Source of the DNA: Alcanivorax sp. REN37
Lineage (GTDB): Bacteria > Pseudomonadota > Gammaproteobacteria > Pseudomonadales > Alcanivoracaceae
Direction of reading: 5' to 3'
Length of the DNA: 64,000 nucleotides
NCBI RefSeq assembly: GCF_041102775.1
Contig: NZ_JBGCUO010000001.1
Location: forward strand, 248,001 to 312,000
In this document: piece by piece, positions 1-8,595 of the stretch
How the letters are laid out: each line of letters opens with the position of its first letter
Position numbering within the stretch: the first letter of the stretch is position 1
The notes under the pieces: generated by a model
What the model saw: only the letters and a program-made list of their open reading frames with translations
Databases searched by the model: none
Told to the model about the DNA's origin: nothing
Translations under genes and position numbers: made by a program

Positions 1-249
1 CGGCAGCGCTAGCGTCACCGCTTGCGGCGGCGTGCGGTCATCAGCGTTGAACTGCTCCAAACGTGCCACCACGGCGCTCTTGTGCACCTGCTCTAGCGTC
101 GCCTGCCATTCACCCCCCTCGCCGTTGAACAGCACCAACGGGTCGCCTTCGCGCATGCGCAGCACCCGCGCAATGTGGTGGCTGGCATCGGCACCGAGCG
201 TGGCCGGTTGGCCGGCGGTGAACGGCTGGGGGTCGTAGAAACGGCGCAT
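1..249 (-). CDS. rsmE: 16S rRNA m3U1498 methyltransferase RsmE, N-terminal part (cut by window edge)
   Basis: Methylates N3 of U1498 in 16S rRNA of the small ribosomal subunit. Only the first 83 codons are in the window. They read MRRFYDPQPF at the start and carry the N-terminal PUA-like signature HHIARVLRMREGD typical of RsmE; the SPOUT catalytic domain lies outside. The start at 249 follows the bioA stop by 8 bases, so the two genes are probably co-transcribed, an arrangement also known in pseudomonads. Identification rests on the N-terminal domain alone. Confidence 0.85.
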   Translation of the reverse strand, partial: MRRFYDPQPFTAGQPATLGADASHHIARVLRMREGDPLVLFNGEGGEWQATLEQVHKSAVVARLEQFNADDRTPPQAVTLALP

Positions 250-257
250 GGCGTGAC

Positions 258-1607
258 TCAGGCAGTGGCCAGATCGATGCCTTCCGCCGCCACATCGGCG
301 AGGAAGTCGAGCTGGTCCGGAGTAATGATGTAGGGCGGCATGAAATACACCACGTTGCCGAGCGGACGCAACAGCGCGCCACGGGTGAGCGCGTGGCGGA
401 ACACCCGTAGGCCACGGCGTTCGCGCCAGTCGTATTGGGTGTGACGGGTGCCGTCCGGGCTGAGCTCGATGGCGGTGATCATGCCGGTTTGGCGCACCTC
501 CGCCACATGCGGGTGGTCAGCCAGCGGCGCCAGCGCTTGTTTGAGATGGGCTGACAGCATGCGGTTGCGGCCTAAGACGTCTTCGCGTTCGAACAGGTCG
601 AGGGTGGCATTGGCGGCGGCGCAGGCCAGCGGATTGCCGGTGTAGCTGTGCGAGTGCATGAAGGCGCGCAGGGTGGCGTAGTCGTCGTAGAACGCTTGGT
701 AGACGTCCTCGGTGGTGAGCACTGCGCACAGGGGCAGGTAGCCACCGGTGAGGCCTTTCGACAGCGCCATGAAGTCGGGGGTAATGCCGGCTTGTTCGCA
801 GGCAAACAGAGTGCCGGTACGGCCAAAGCCTACGGCAATTTCATCGGTGATCAGATGTACTTGGTAGCGGTCGCAGGCGGCGCGCAGCCGTTGCAGGTAC
901 ACCGGGTGGTACATGCGCATGTGGCCGGCACATTGCACCAGCGGCTCGACGATCACCGCGCACACCTCCTCATGGTGCTCGGCCAGCAGTGCCTCCATGT
1001 CATCGGCACGGCGAGCGCTGTAGTCCTCCCAGGATTCGCCGTCTTCGCGCAGGTAGCAGTCCGGGGACGGCGCGGTGATCACGTCCATCAGCAGCGGTTG
1101 GTAGGTGGCTTTGTAGAGTTCCACGTTGCCGACCGCCAAGGTGGCCAGGGTTTCGCCGTGGTAGCTGTTGCTGAGCGTGACAAAGCGCTGCTTGCGACTG
1201 CGGCCCTGGTTCTGCCAGTAGTGGAAACTCATCTTCAACGCCACCTCGATGCCGGAGGAGCCGTTATCGGCGTAGAACACCCGCGTCAGTCCCGGCGGCG
1301 TGATCTCCACCAGCCGTTCTGACAGCCGCACGACTGGTTCATGGGTGAAGCCGGCTAGGATCACATGCTCCAACTGGTCGAGCTGGTCCTTGACTGCGCC
1401 GCTGATGCCAGGGTGATTGTGGCCGAACAGGTTCACCCACCAGGAGCTCACGGCGTCCAGATAACGCTTGCCATCGAAGTCTTCCAGCCAGACCCCCTCG
1501 CCGCGCCGGATCGGTATCAGCGGCTGCTCCGCGTGGTCCTTCATCTGCGTGCAGGGGTGCCACAACACTTTCAGGTCGCGGGCCATAAGGTCGGCATTGG
1601 TGGGCAT
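258..1607 (-). CDS. bioA: adenosylmethionine-8-amino-7-oxononanoate aminotransferase BioA
   Basis: PLP enzyme that transfers the amino group of S-adenosylmethionine to 7-keto-8-aminopelargonate to give 7,8-diaminopelargonate in cytoplasmic biotin synthesis. The 449-residue product has the class-III aminotransferase layout: the SSWW motif near residue 54 in the substrate pocket, YHGETLA near 149, TDEIAVGFGRTG from about 254 with the cofactor Asp, and the PLP lysine K284 in ALSKGLTGG. The reading frame runs upstream to 1793, but ATG at 1607 is chosen because AGGAG sits just in front of it and the protein then matches the family length. No other biotin genes are nearby. rsmE follows after 8 bases. 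Confidence 0.96.
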   Translation of the reverse strand: MPTNADLMARDLKVLWHPCTQMKDHAEQPLIPIRRGEGVWLEDFDGKRYLDAVSSWWVNLFGHNHPGISGAVKDQLDQLEHVILAGFTHEPVVRLSERLVEITPPGLTRVFYADNGSSGIEVALKMSFHYWQNQGRSRKQRFVTLSNSYHGETLATLAVGNVELYKATYQPLLMDVITAPSPDCYLREDGESWEDYSARRADDMEALLAEHHEEVCAVIVEPLVQCAGHMRMYHPVYLQRLRAACDRYQVHLITDEIAVGFGRTGTLFACEQAGITPDFMALSKGLTGGYLPLCAVLTTEDVYQAFYDDYATLRAFMHSHSYTGNPLACAAANATLDLFEREDVLGRNRMLSAHLKQALAPLADHPHVAEVRQTGMITAIELSPDGTRHTQYDWRERRGLRVFRHALTRGALLRPLGNVVYFMPPYIITPDQLDFLADVAAEGIDLATA

Positions 1608-1660
1608 GGTGACTCCTTTGATCCGGGTGGGACGACGGGGCACAGGGCCGTAGGGCAGGC

Positions 1661-1694
1661 AAAAAAAAGCCCCGCCAGCATACGCGGGCGGGGC
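1661..1694 (-). terminator. Rho-independent terminator of the tetR-MFP-RND operon
   Basis: Read on the minus strand, an 8-bp GCCCCGCC/GGCGGGGC stem (arms 1669-1676 and 1687-1694) is followed by eight T. It lies 20 bases after the RND gene stop and 54 bases before the bioA start, so it separates the two transcripts. Confidence 0.9.
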
Positions 1695-1713
1695 AGGTTT
1701 TGCATGGCAGCCG

Positions 1714-4700
1714 TCAGTGGTCGATGGTGGCCAGATCGGTGTTGGTGTGACCGTGGTCACGGCCAAGATAGATATACACCGTCGGCACCACATACAGCGT
1801 GAACAGGGTGCCCAGTGTCATGCCGCTGGCGATGACAAAGCCCATCGCAAAGCGCGAGCCGGAGCCCGGGCCGGACGCGATCAACATCGGCAGCATGGCA
1901 AATACCAGTGCAAAGGTGGTCATCAGCACTGGGCGCAGGCGGATGGAGGTCGCTTCGACAATAGCGGCGTAGCGGGACAAACCCTGCTCTTGCAACTTGT
2001 TGGCGAACTCCACGATCAGGATGCCGTGCTTGGAGATCACGCCAATCAGCGTCACCAGACCCACCTGGGTGTAGATGTTCATGGTGGCGGTGGGCCACAT
2101 CAGGCCACCGATCATGGCGAAGTTGGAAACGATGTTGAGGATCGCCATGCACAGCAGCGCCCCGCAAATCGACATCGGCACTGACACCAGCATGATCAGC
2201 GGGTCGCGCCAGGACTCGAACTGCGCCGACAGCACCAAGTAGATGATGATGATGGCGAACAGGAACGCCATCATCAGCTGCGCGCCTTCTTGCTTGAACT
2301 GGCGCGTCTGGCCGGAGTAGTCGAGCTGGTAGCCGGTGGTCGGCAGCACTTCCGCGGCCGCGTCTTCCAGCACTTTCAGGGCGTCGCCCATGACCACGCC
2401 GGGGCGCGGTACCGCCATGATGGTGATGGCGTTGAGCTGCTGGAAGCGCTTCAGCATTTGCGGCTGCACCGAGTCACTGAGGGTGACGAAGGTGGAGATC
2501 GGCACCAGCTCGCCGCTGCGCGTGCGGGTGTAATAGTTGAGCAAGTCTTCCGGGTTCAGCCGGTCGCCGCGCTGTACTTGCGGAATCACCTTGTAGGAAC
2601 GGTTTTCCAGCGAGAAGCGGTTGGAATAACCACCAGCCAGCATAGCGCTCAGATCCTGGCTCAACGCCTGCATATTGATGCCCAATGCCGCCGCCTTCTC
2701 GCGGTCTACCAGCAGCTCAGCACGCGGCTTGTTGATCTTCAAATCGGTGGTCAGGAAGATGAACTTCCGGCTCTGATAGGCCTTGCCGATGATGTCCTCC
2801 ACCAGCGCCGCAGCGGCTTCCACTGACTGCGTGGTGCCCACCACCATTTCCACCGGGTAACCGGAGCCGCCGGACGGCAGCGGCGGCGGCAGCAGTGACA
2901 CCAGCTCCAAGCCGGGGATGCTCGGCAACATCGGCTGCACTGTGCGCTCCAGTACCGCGCGAGTGGAGCGATCACGATCGGCCCAGGTGTGCAGCACTGA
3001 ACCAATGAAGCCATCGGTGGTAGTGCCGGAGCCGGCGCCGGACAGGCCGTTGACCATAAACACCTTGTCGATCTCGGTGATGCTTTCCAGCTTCTCCCGC
3101 AGCAGATCGGTATTGGCCTCGAAGTACTCCATGGTGGTGTAGGGGTCAGCGTTGGCGATGGTCAGCACGAAGCCTTGGTCTTCCACCGGCGCCAGCTCCT
3201 CGGGGGTGTTGAGGAACAGGAAATAGGTGGAGATCAGCGCCACGGCACCGAACACCAACACGCCGCCTTTGGCACCGAGCACACCGGTAAGGCTGCTTTT
3301 GTAACCACGTTGGACGCGCTGGAAGAACGCATCGAGCTTGTCGGCAAAGCCCGGCTTGGCGTGCGGGTCATGCGGCTTGATCAAGCGCGCGCACAGCATC
3401 GGCGACAGCGTCAGAGCGACCACGCCGGACAGCAAAACCGAGCCGGCCAGGGTGAAGGCGAACTCGATGAACAGCGTGCCGGTGAGGCCGCCCATGAAAC
3501 CGATTGGCAGGTAGACCGCGATCAGCGTGGTGGTCATCGCTACCACCGGCCACGCCAGTTCGCGTGCGCCCTTGAGCGCCGCGTCCAGTGGCTTCATGCC
3601 GTTTTCAATGTGGCGGTGGATGTTTTCCAACACGATGATGGCGTCATCCACCACGATGCCGATCGCCAGCACCATTGCCAGCAGCGTCAGCAGGTTGATG
3701 GAGAAGCCAGCCAGCAACATGATGAACAGCGCACCGACCATGGAGATCGGCAGCGCGATCACCGGTACCAGCACCGCCCGCAGCGAGCCGAGGAACAGGA
3801 AGATCACCACCACCACGATCAGCAGCGCCTCAACGATGGTTTTGATCACCTCGTTGATGGAGCTCTGGATGTATTCAGTGGAGTCGTAAGGGATGTCCGC
3901 CGACAGGCCTTCTGGCAGCTGCGGCAGAATCTCGTTGTCCCACACATTGCGCACGCTGGCGATCACATCCAGCGCGTTGGCGTCCGGGGAGACCTGGATG
4001 CCGATGAAGGTGGCGGCGTCGCGGCCGAAGGTCACCGAGGTGGTATAGCTTTCCGCACCCAGTTCCACTTCCGCCACATCGCGCAGACGGATGATGGCGC
4101 CATCATCCTCGCGCACGATCAGCTGCTCGAAGTCTTCCACGTCCTGCAGGTCGGTCTGTGCCTTCAGGTCGATGCTGACGTAGCGGCCTTTAGTGGAACC
4201 CACCGCTGACAACACGTTGTTGGCTTGCAGTGCGCCATAGACATCGCTGGCGGTGATGCCCAGCGCAGTCATGCGTTCTGGCTGCAACCAGATGCGCATG
4301 GCGAAGGTCCGGCCACCGAGAATTTCAGCGCGCTGCACACCGGCCACGGTGGACAGGCGTGGCTCCACTACCCGCGTCAGGTAGTCGGTGGTCTGGTTGT
4401 TGTCGAGGATGTCACTGTAGAACGCCATATACATGGCAGCGGTGGTGTCACCCTGCTCCAGGTCCACCACCGGGTCTTCTGCCTCGGAGGGCAGCGTGCT
4501 GCGCAGTTTGTTCACCTTGGCGGCGACTTGGGTCAGCACCGCATTGGGCTCAGCATCCAGGCGCAGGTACGCCTCGATCACCGATACGCCACCACTACTG
4601 GTGGAGATCAGGTAGTCGATACCTTCGGCGGTGGCCACTTCCCGCTCCAGCGGGGTGGTAATGAAGCCTTGGATCAAATCGGCGTCGGCGCCGACATACA

Positions 4701-4848
4701 TGGTGGTGACGGTGATCTTGGAGTTCTGCAACTCCGGATACTCGCGCACGTTCAACTCCGACACGGCGCGCACGCCGAGCAGGAAGATGAACAGGCTCAC
4801 CACCCAAGCCAGTACCGGCTTGCGGATGAAAATGTCAGTAAAAGACAT
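1714..4848 (-). CDS. RND (HAE1/AcrB-like) multidrug efflux permease
   Basis: Inner-membrane proton/drug antiporter subunit of a tripartite efflux pump. The 1044-residue product is standard for the HAE1 family. It starts MSFTDIFIRKPV (first helix), has two large periplasmic loops, and keeps the proton-relay residues: the Asp pair D401-D402 in GIVVDDAIIVLEN and the helix-10 lysine in GVISKHGILIVEF. ATG at 4848 is preceded by AGGAAG; the frame extends upstream to 4971 but overlaps the MFP gene. It follows the membrane-fusion gene by 16 bases in a tetR-MFP-RND operon. No outer-membrane channel gene is adjacent, so a TolC/OprM-type partner would have to be encoded elsewhere. Substrates cannot be read from sequence. 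Confidence 0.95.
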   Translation of the reverse strand: MSFTDIFIRKPVLAWVVSLFIFLLGVRAVSELNVREYPELQNSKITVTTMYVGADADLIQGFITTPLEREVATAEGIDYLISTSSGGVSVIEAYLRLDAEPNAVLTQVAAKVNKLRSTLPSEAEDPVVDLEQGDTTAAMYMAFYSDILDNNQTTDYLTRVVEPRLSTVAGVQRAEILGGRTFAMRIWLQPERMTALGITASDVYGALQANNVLSAVGSTKGRYVSIDLKAQTDLQDVEDFEQLIVREDDGAIIRLRDVAEVELGAESYTTSVTFGRDAATFIGIQVSPDANALDVIASVRNVWDNEILPQLPEGLSADIPYDSTEYIQSSINEVIKTIVEALLIVVVVIFLFLGSLRAVLVPVIALPISMVGALFIMLLAGFSINLLTLLAMVLAIGIVVDDAIIVLENIHRHIENGMKPLDAALKGARELAWPVVAMTTTLIAVYLPIGFMGGLTGTLFIEFAFTLAGSVLLSGVVALTLSPMLCARLIKPHDPHAKPGFADKLDAFFQRVQRGYKSSLTGVLGAKGGVLVFGAVALISTYFLFLNTPEELAPVEDQGFVLTIANADPYTTMEYFEANTDLLREKLESITEIDKVFMVNGLSGAGSGTTTDGFIGSVLHTWADRDRSTRAVLERTVQPMLPSIPGLELVSLLPPPLPSGGSGYPVEMVVGTTQSVEAAAALVEDIIGKAYQSRKFIFLTTDLKINKPRAELLVDREKAAALGINMQALSQDLSAMLAGGYSNRFSLENRSYKVIPQVQRGDRLNPEDLLNYYTRTRSGELVPISTFVTLSDSVQPQMLKRFQQLNAITIMAVPRPGVVMGDALKVLEDAAAEVLPTTGYQLDYSGQTRQFKQEGAQLMMAFLFAIIIIYLVLSAQFESWRDPLIMLVSVPMSICGALLCMAILNIVSNFAMIGGLMWPTATMNIYTQVGLVTLIGVISKHGILIVEFANKLQEQGLSRYAAIVEATSIRLRPVLMTTFALVFAMLPMLIASGPGSGSRFAMGFVIASGMTLGTLFTLYVVPTVYIYLGRDHGHTNTDLATIDH

Positions 4849-4864
4849 GATCAGCTTCCTTTGC

Positions 4865-5983
4865 TCAGGAGTTGTTCGGCGTCGGCGCCAGACTCGGCTC
4901 CAGAGGCAGCTCGTCGGAAATCTCCACTGCGCTGTCATTGGACAGCCGCAGCAGGCCGGAGGTGGCCACACGCTCGCCGGCGCTCAGCCCTTCCACCACC
5001 GCCACGAAGTCGCCCACGGTGCGGCCGGTGCGGACAAAGCGGCGCTTGACGATCAACCCTTCGCCTTCTTCCTTTTCCACGACCACGAATACGGCGTTGC
5101 CGTAGGGGTTGTAGCTGATGGCGGTCTGCGGCACCGCCAGCACGTCGTCGGCGCTGCCCAGGTCGAGCGCCACGCGGGAGAACATGCCCGGACGGATGCG
5201 CTGGTCACCGTTGCGCAGCGTGGCCTGCACGCGGAAGTTGCGGGTACCGCGGTCGATCGCTGGCTCGATGGCCGTGACGGTGCCTTCAAACTGCTGGTCC
5301 GGCCAGGCGTCAAAACCGGCCTCGATGGTCTGACCCAGATGCACCTGTGACAGCTGTTGCTCGGGCAGGTTGAAGTCCACATAGATCGGATCCAGTTGCT
5401 GTACGCTGACCACCGCGGTACCGGGTGCCAGGTACTCGCCGACGTTCACTAAGCGGATGCCGAGGGTGCCATCAAACGGCGCACGCACAGTTTTCAGCGA
5501 CACACGGGATTGTTGGCTGGCGAGTTGGCCACGGGTCTGGTCGGCCTGCGCTTTGGCGCGATCGAGATCAGCCTTGGACACGCTGCCCTGGTCGAACAGG
5601 CGGCTGATACGCTCGTGATCAGCACGGGCCAGTTCGGCCGCCGCCACCAGCGCCTGCAACTCACTGCGATCGGTGTCGTCATCCAGCAGCAGCAGGATCT
5701 GGCCTTTCTTCACCTGATCGCCGGAGTTGAAGCGGATTTCGGTGACCAAGCCGGCGGACTGGGTGGTCAGTTGAGTGCCGTTGACCGCGCGGGCGGAGCC
5801 CACCGCGGCCAAGTAGTTGGCCCAGTTCATCGGCTCGACTTCAGCGACACTCACTGATACTGCCGGGATCGGCATGTTATCGAGGAAGTCGTTGAGGCCT
5901 TCGCTCTGCAGCTTCTGCAAGCCGAACACCGCCACGAACACCAGCAGTACGGCGCCGAGAAGCATGATTAGACGTAAATTCAT
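4865..5983 (-). CDS. RND efflux periplasmic adaptor (membrane-fusion protein)
   Basis: Periplasmic adaptor linking the RND permease to an outer-membrane channel. The 372-residue product has an N-terminal hydrophobic segment (residues 5-22, with no lipobox Cys, so probably an uncleaved anchor). It then has a lipoyl/barrel-sandwich part (ATQSAGLVTEIRFNSGD and LKTVRAPFDGTLG), an alpha-hairpin between (LVAAAELARADHERISRLF), and beta-barrel and membrane-proximal domains (RVQATLRNGD, PQTAI). The start codon overlaps the stop of the upstream tetR gene by four bases (ATGA), which indicates translational coupling. The RND gene follows 16 bases downstream. Confidence 0.94.
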   Translation of the reverse strand: MNLRLIMLLGAVLLVFVAVFGLQKLQSEGLNDFLDNMPIPAVSVSVAEVEPMNWANYLAAVGSARAVNGTQLTTQSAGLVTEIRFNSGDQVKKGQILLLLDDDTDRSELQALVAAAELARADHERISRLFDQGSVSKADLDRAKAQADQTRGQLASQQSRVSLKTVRAPFDGTLGIRLVNVGEYLAPGTAVVSVQQLDPIYVDFNLPEQQLSQVHLGQTIEAGFDAWPDQQFEGTVTAIEPAIDRGTRNFRVQATLRNGDQRIRPGMFSRVALDLGSADDVLAVPQTAISYNPYGNAVFVVVEKEEGEGLIVKRRFVRTGRTVGDFVAVVEGLSAGERVATSGLLRLSNDSAVEISDELPLEPSLAPTPNNS

Positions 5984-6750
5984 CGGGACTGATCCTCTTT
6001 CTCGATTGCGTCGGATTGACCGTCCTGGTCAGGACACAGGTCGCCAAACAAGGTGGTGCAGATGTGGTCCAACTGCGCCTGCAGAGCAGTCAGGTCAAAC
6101 GCATCCAGCAGCGGTTGCCAGCCGAGCGCGTTCAGGTGCAAAGCGGCGTGCTGCAGACACAGCCGTTCGGGGTTCGGGATCTGGAAGTATTCGGTGGTGC
6201 CGTGGGCATGAACCAAGTTGCTAAAGCCGACGTGCAGGGCCAGCTGGCCAAGGCCGACGTGCAGGTTGGGCAGCGGCACCTGGCCGAGGTCGCCGTCGTC
6301 ACGGCCTTGCTGCACCACGCCGGACACCAGCTCTGCCATCGGTCGGTGCACCTCTAGAAGCGCGTCGCGGCGCTCCTGCGAGGCGGCGCCCCAGACCACT
6401 TCAGTGAAGCAGTATTGGGCCAGCCGGAAATGGTCTGGGTGATGCTGGATCAGCAGGGCATCGGCCATGGTCAGCGCCATCATGCGCAGCCGTGACGGCG
6501 CCTGCCAGCTCTCCACCCGGTGGAACAGTTCCGCCCGTTGCAGGGTTTGGTCGGCGCACAGCGCCAGCAGCAAGTCTTCTTTGGATTTGAAATGCTGGTA
6601 GAGGGTGCCGGTGGCGTACTGGCAATCCTTGGCCACCTTGGCCATCTGCAGCGACAGCAGGCCGGCGTCGCAAATTTGTTTTTCGGCAGCGCGCAGAAAC
6701 AGTGTTTCGCGGGCAGCAAAATTGCGGGCGCGGCGTGAGCGCGTCTCCAT
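5980..6750 (-). CDS. TetR/AcrR-family repressor of the adjacent RND pump
   Basis: Predicted DNA-binding repressor, 256 residues. The N-terminal HTH is visible as LQMAKVAKDCQYATGTLYQHFKSKEDLL, with the TetR recognition-helix pattern GTLYQHFKSK. The C-terminal ligand-binding part is long, about 190 residues, and not assignable to a ligand. ATG at 6750 has GAAGGA upstream; an in-frame ATG at 6816 would overlap the probable promoter. It is the first gene of the operon and overlaps the MFP gene by four bases, so it likely controls its own transcript together with the pump. A palindrome at 6811-6837 is a candidate operator. Confidence 0.9.
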   Translation of the reverse strand: METRSRRARNFAARETLFLRAAEKQICDAGLLSLQMAKVAKDCQYATGTLYQHFKSKEDLLLALCADQTLQRAELFHRVESWQAPSRLRMMALTMADALLIQHHPDHFRLAQYCFTEVVWGAASQERRDALLEVHRPMAELVSGVVQQGRDDGDLGQVPLPNLHVGLGQLALHVGFSNLVHAHGTTEYFQIPNPERLCLQHAALHLNALGWQPLLDAFDLTALQAQLDHICTTLFGDLCPDQDGQSDAIEKEDQSR

Positions 6751-6798
6751 GGTGGGTACATCCTTCAAATAGGGGTGGCTATACAGCGCGAATGCCGA

Positions 6799-6837
6799 AG
6801 TATGAAGATGGTTCAAAATTGCCGCAATAGTGTGAAC
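6799..6837 (-). promoter_or_regulatory. Candidate promoter and TetR operator of the efflux operon
   Basis: On the minus strand TTGCGG (6827-6822) and CATACT (6804-6799) are 17 bases apart, a plausible -35/-10 pair ending about 50 bases before the tetR start. The -35 lies inside an inverted repeat: inner arms ATTGC-C-GCAAT at 6818-6828, outer arms GTTCA (6811-6815) and TGAAC (6833-6837), centred within one base of each other. Operator overlap with -35 is typical of autoregulated TetR systems. The assignment is inference. Confidence 0.45.
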
Positions 6838-6852
6838 GGCCCGTTTCGGGCC
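6838..6852 (-). terminator. Hairpin after hemW, weak terminator
   Basis: Perfect 6-bp stem GGCCCG-TTT-CGGGCC, 14 bases beyond the hemW stop on the minus strand. There is no T-run, so intrinsic termination is uncertain. It abuts the candidate tetR operator. Confidence 0.4.
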
Positions 6853-6865
6853 ATTTACGCACCGA

Positions 6866-8023
6866 TCAGAGGCCGATGTCTTGGAAGGCGTCGAGAACTT
6901 GATTGAGGAAGCGCAGCCCCAGCGGCGTGCAAGCCAATCGCTGGCTACTGACGGGATGCATCAGGCCGCGCTGCACGAGTGGCGCCATAACACCGTCCAG
7001 TACCGCCAGCGGCAGACCGGTGCGCGCCGGGAACAGCGCTGCCGGCACGCCTTCGCAAAGGCGCAGTGCATTAAGCATGAACTCGAATGGCCGCTCGGCG
7101 GCGGCAATCTGGGCTACATCGCGGCGGCACTGGCCATCGTCAGCGAGGTAATGCGCCGGCAAGCGGGTCTTGCGGTAACGCAGGATGCGGTCGCTGGCCG
7201 GCTCACTCAGTTTGCCGTGGGCGCCGGCACCGATCGCCAAGTAGTCGCCGAACTGCCAGTAATTGAGATTATGGCGGCAGGCCTCGCCAGCCAGGGCGAA
7301 GGCGGACACCTCATAGCGTTGGAAACCGGCCTCGGCCAATAGCGCAAAGCCAGCGTCTTCGATGTCGGCGCGCTGATCGTCTTCCGGTTGCGGCGGCGGC
7401 GCGCGCCAGAACAGCGTGTTCGGCTCCACCGTCAGCTCGTACCAGCTGAGGTGGCTGGCGCCGCACTCCAGCGCAGTGCGCAGGTCTTGCACCGCCTGCT
7501 CGGCACTTTGCTCGGGCAGCGCGTGCATCAGGTCGGTGTTGATGCGGTCGAATCCGGCGCGGCGAGCGGCGTCGATGGCGCGCCGTGCTTCGTTGCCGCC
7601 GTGGATGCGGCCAAGCGCGCGCAGATGCTGGTCGTTAAAGCTCTGCACCCCGATCGACAAGCGGTTGATGCCGGCGCGGCGGTAGCCGTCGAAACGGTCC
7701 TGCTCCACGGTGCCCGGATTGGCCTCTAAGGTGACCTCAAGATCGTCGGCCAGCGTTGCCTTGGCGGCCAGCGCGTCCATGAAGGCGTGGTAGAAGCCAG
7801 CAGGCAGCAGGCTGGGGGTGCCACCACCGAAAAACACCGACTGCAGTGGCCGGCCAGCGGCGTCGGCCAGTTCACCGTCGAGGTCGTGTAGCAGTGCGCG
7901 CAGGTAATCCTGCTCCGGCAGGGCGCCGTCACGGGTGTGGGAATTAAAGTCGCAATAAGGACACTTGCGCACGCACCACGGCAAATGTACGTACAGGCTC
8001 AGTGGTGGCAGGCTCAGGGTCAT
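6866..8023 (-). CDS. hemW: HemW, radical-SAM heme chaperone (HemN-like)
   Basis: Radical-SAM protein of the HemW branch, thought to insert heme into respiratory proteins rather than to oxidise coproporphyrinogen. The 385-residue product has the cluster motif CxxxCxxC at C17, C21 and C24 (CVRKCPYC) followed by DFNSH, the GGGTPS motif, and a HemN C-terminal domain (FEFMLNALRL, GLRFLNQVL). HemN proper has an additional Cys after the motif (CxxxCxxCxC); here the next residues are DF, which supports HemW. The gene lies downstream of rdgB and a lipoprotein gene on the same strand. The rdgB-hemW association is common in proteobacteria. Confidence 0.93.
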   Translation of the reverse strand: MTLSLPPLSLYVHLPWCVRKCPYCDFNSHTRDGALPEQDYLRALLHDLDGELADAAGRPLQSVFFGGGTPSLLPAGFYHAFMDALAAKATLADDLEVTLEANPGTVEQDRFDGYRRAGINRLSIGVQSFNDQHLRALGRIHGGNEARRAIDAARRAGFDRINTDLMHALPEQSAEQAVQDLRTALECGASHLSWYELTVEPNTLFWRAPPPQPEDDQRADIEDAGFALLAEAGFQRYEVSAFALAGEACRHNLNYWQFGDYLAIGAGAHGKLSEPASDRILRYRKTRLPAHYLADDGQCRRDVAQIAAAERPFEFMLNALRLCEGVPAALFPARTGLPLAVLDGVMAPLVQRGLMHPVSSQRLACTPLGLRFLNQVLDAFQDIGL

Positions 8024-8064
8024 GACGGCTCGCGCAGGTGGGGGGAGGCGCGAGTGTAGCAGAC

Positions 8065-8086
8065 GGGGCGGCGGTCAGGCCGCCCC
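8065..8086 (-). terminator. GC-rich hairpin between lipoprotein gene and hemW
   Basis: 8-bp stem GGGGCGGC/GCCGCCCC with a six-base loop, 9 bases past the lipoprotein stop on the minus strand. There is no T-run; it could attenuate read-through into hemW, whose start is 42 bases further on. Confidence 0.45.
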
Positions 8087-8095
8087 GGGGGATGC

Positions 8096-8473
8096 TCACT
8101 TGTTGCTGTTGCGGTCCAGCGCGTTGTTCACGCTGTCCTTGGCGTCTTGGTAGCCTTCCTGCACCGATTCCTTGGCGCGGTCGTAGGTCTCGGAAGTGGC
8201 ATCACGGGTGTGTTCCCAGCCTTCCTTTACTTCTTCCTTGGCGTGGTCGTAAGCCTCGGAAACGTTGTCGCGGGCGGATTCCAGCGCGTCTTCAGTACGG
8301 CGCTGCGCACGCTCCATGGTGGTTTCCTGGCCAGTGGCACGATCCACGCTTTCCTGGATACGCTCGCCGGTTTCGTCGATTTGCTTGCCAGCCTTTTCTG
8401 CCGGGCCTTCTTCACATGCGGACAGCGCAAACGCACCGATCAAAGCCAGGCCAGCCATGGACAATTTTTTCAT
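8096..8473 (-). CDS. Small LEA-like (YtxH/apolipophorin-type) lipoprotein
   Basis: 125 residues. Signal peptide MKKLSMAGLALIGAFALSAC ends in a lipobox, with lipid attachment predicted at C20. The mature part is almost entirely charged, amphipathic helix with repeating 11-residue spacing: EDALESARDNV, EAYDHAKEEV, EGWEHTRDAT, ETYDRAKESV, EGYQDAKDSV. This pattern is known from LEA-like and YtxH-like stress proteins. Function is unknown; an envelope stress or stabilising role is only inference. ATG at 8473 is preceded by AGGAG. The upstream leader carries a perfect 6-3-6 inverted repeat at 8503-8517. Confidence 0.82.
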   Translation of the reverse strand: MKKLSMAGLALIGAFALSACEEGPAEKAGKQIDETGERIQESVDRATGQETTMERAQRRTEDALESARDNVSEAYDHAKEEVKEGWEHTRDATSETYDRAKESVQEGYQDAKDSVNNALDRNSNK

Positions 8474-8595
8474 TGGAGACTCTCCTTATCTGGGGACGGA
8501 TCCCACGGGGACCGTGGTAACCCGAGAGAGACTAACGGAACCGTCCCACCGGCAAGAGAGAGCCAGCACGAAAAAAATGAAGGTTTAACAGTTGT

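Noticed and set aside
3175-4209. 344-codon plus-strand frame opposite the RND permease
   Set aside because: His/Gln/Arg-rich shadow; the RND protein on the other strand is complete and unambiguous.
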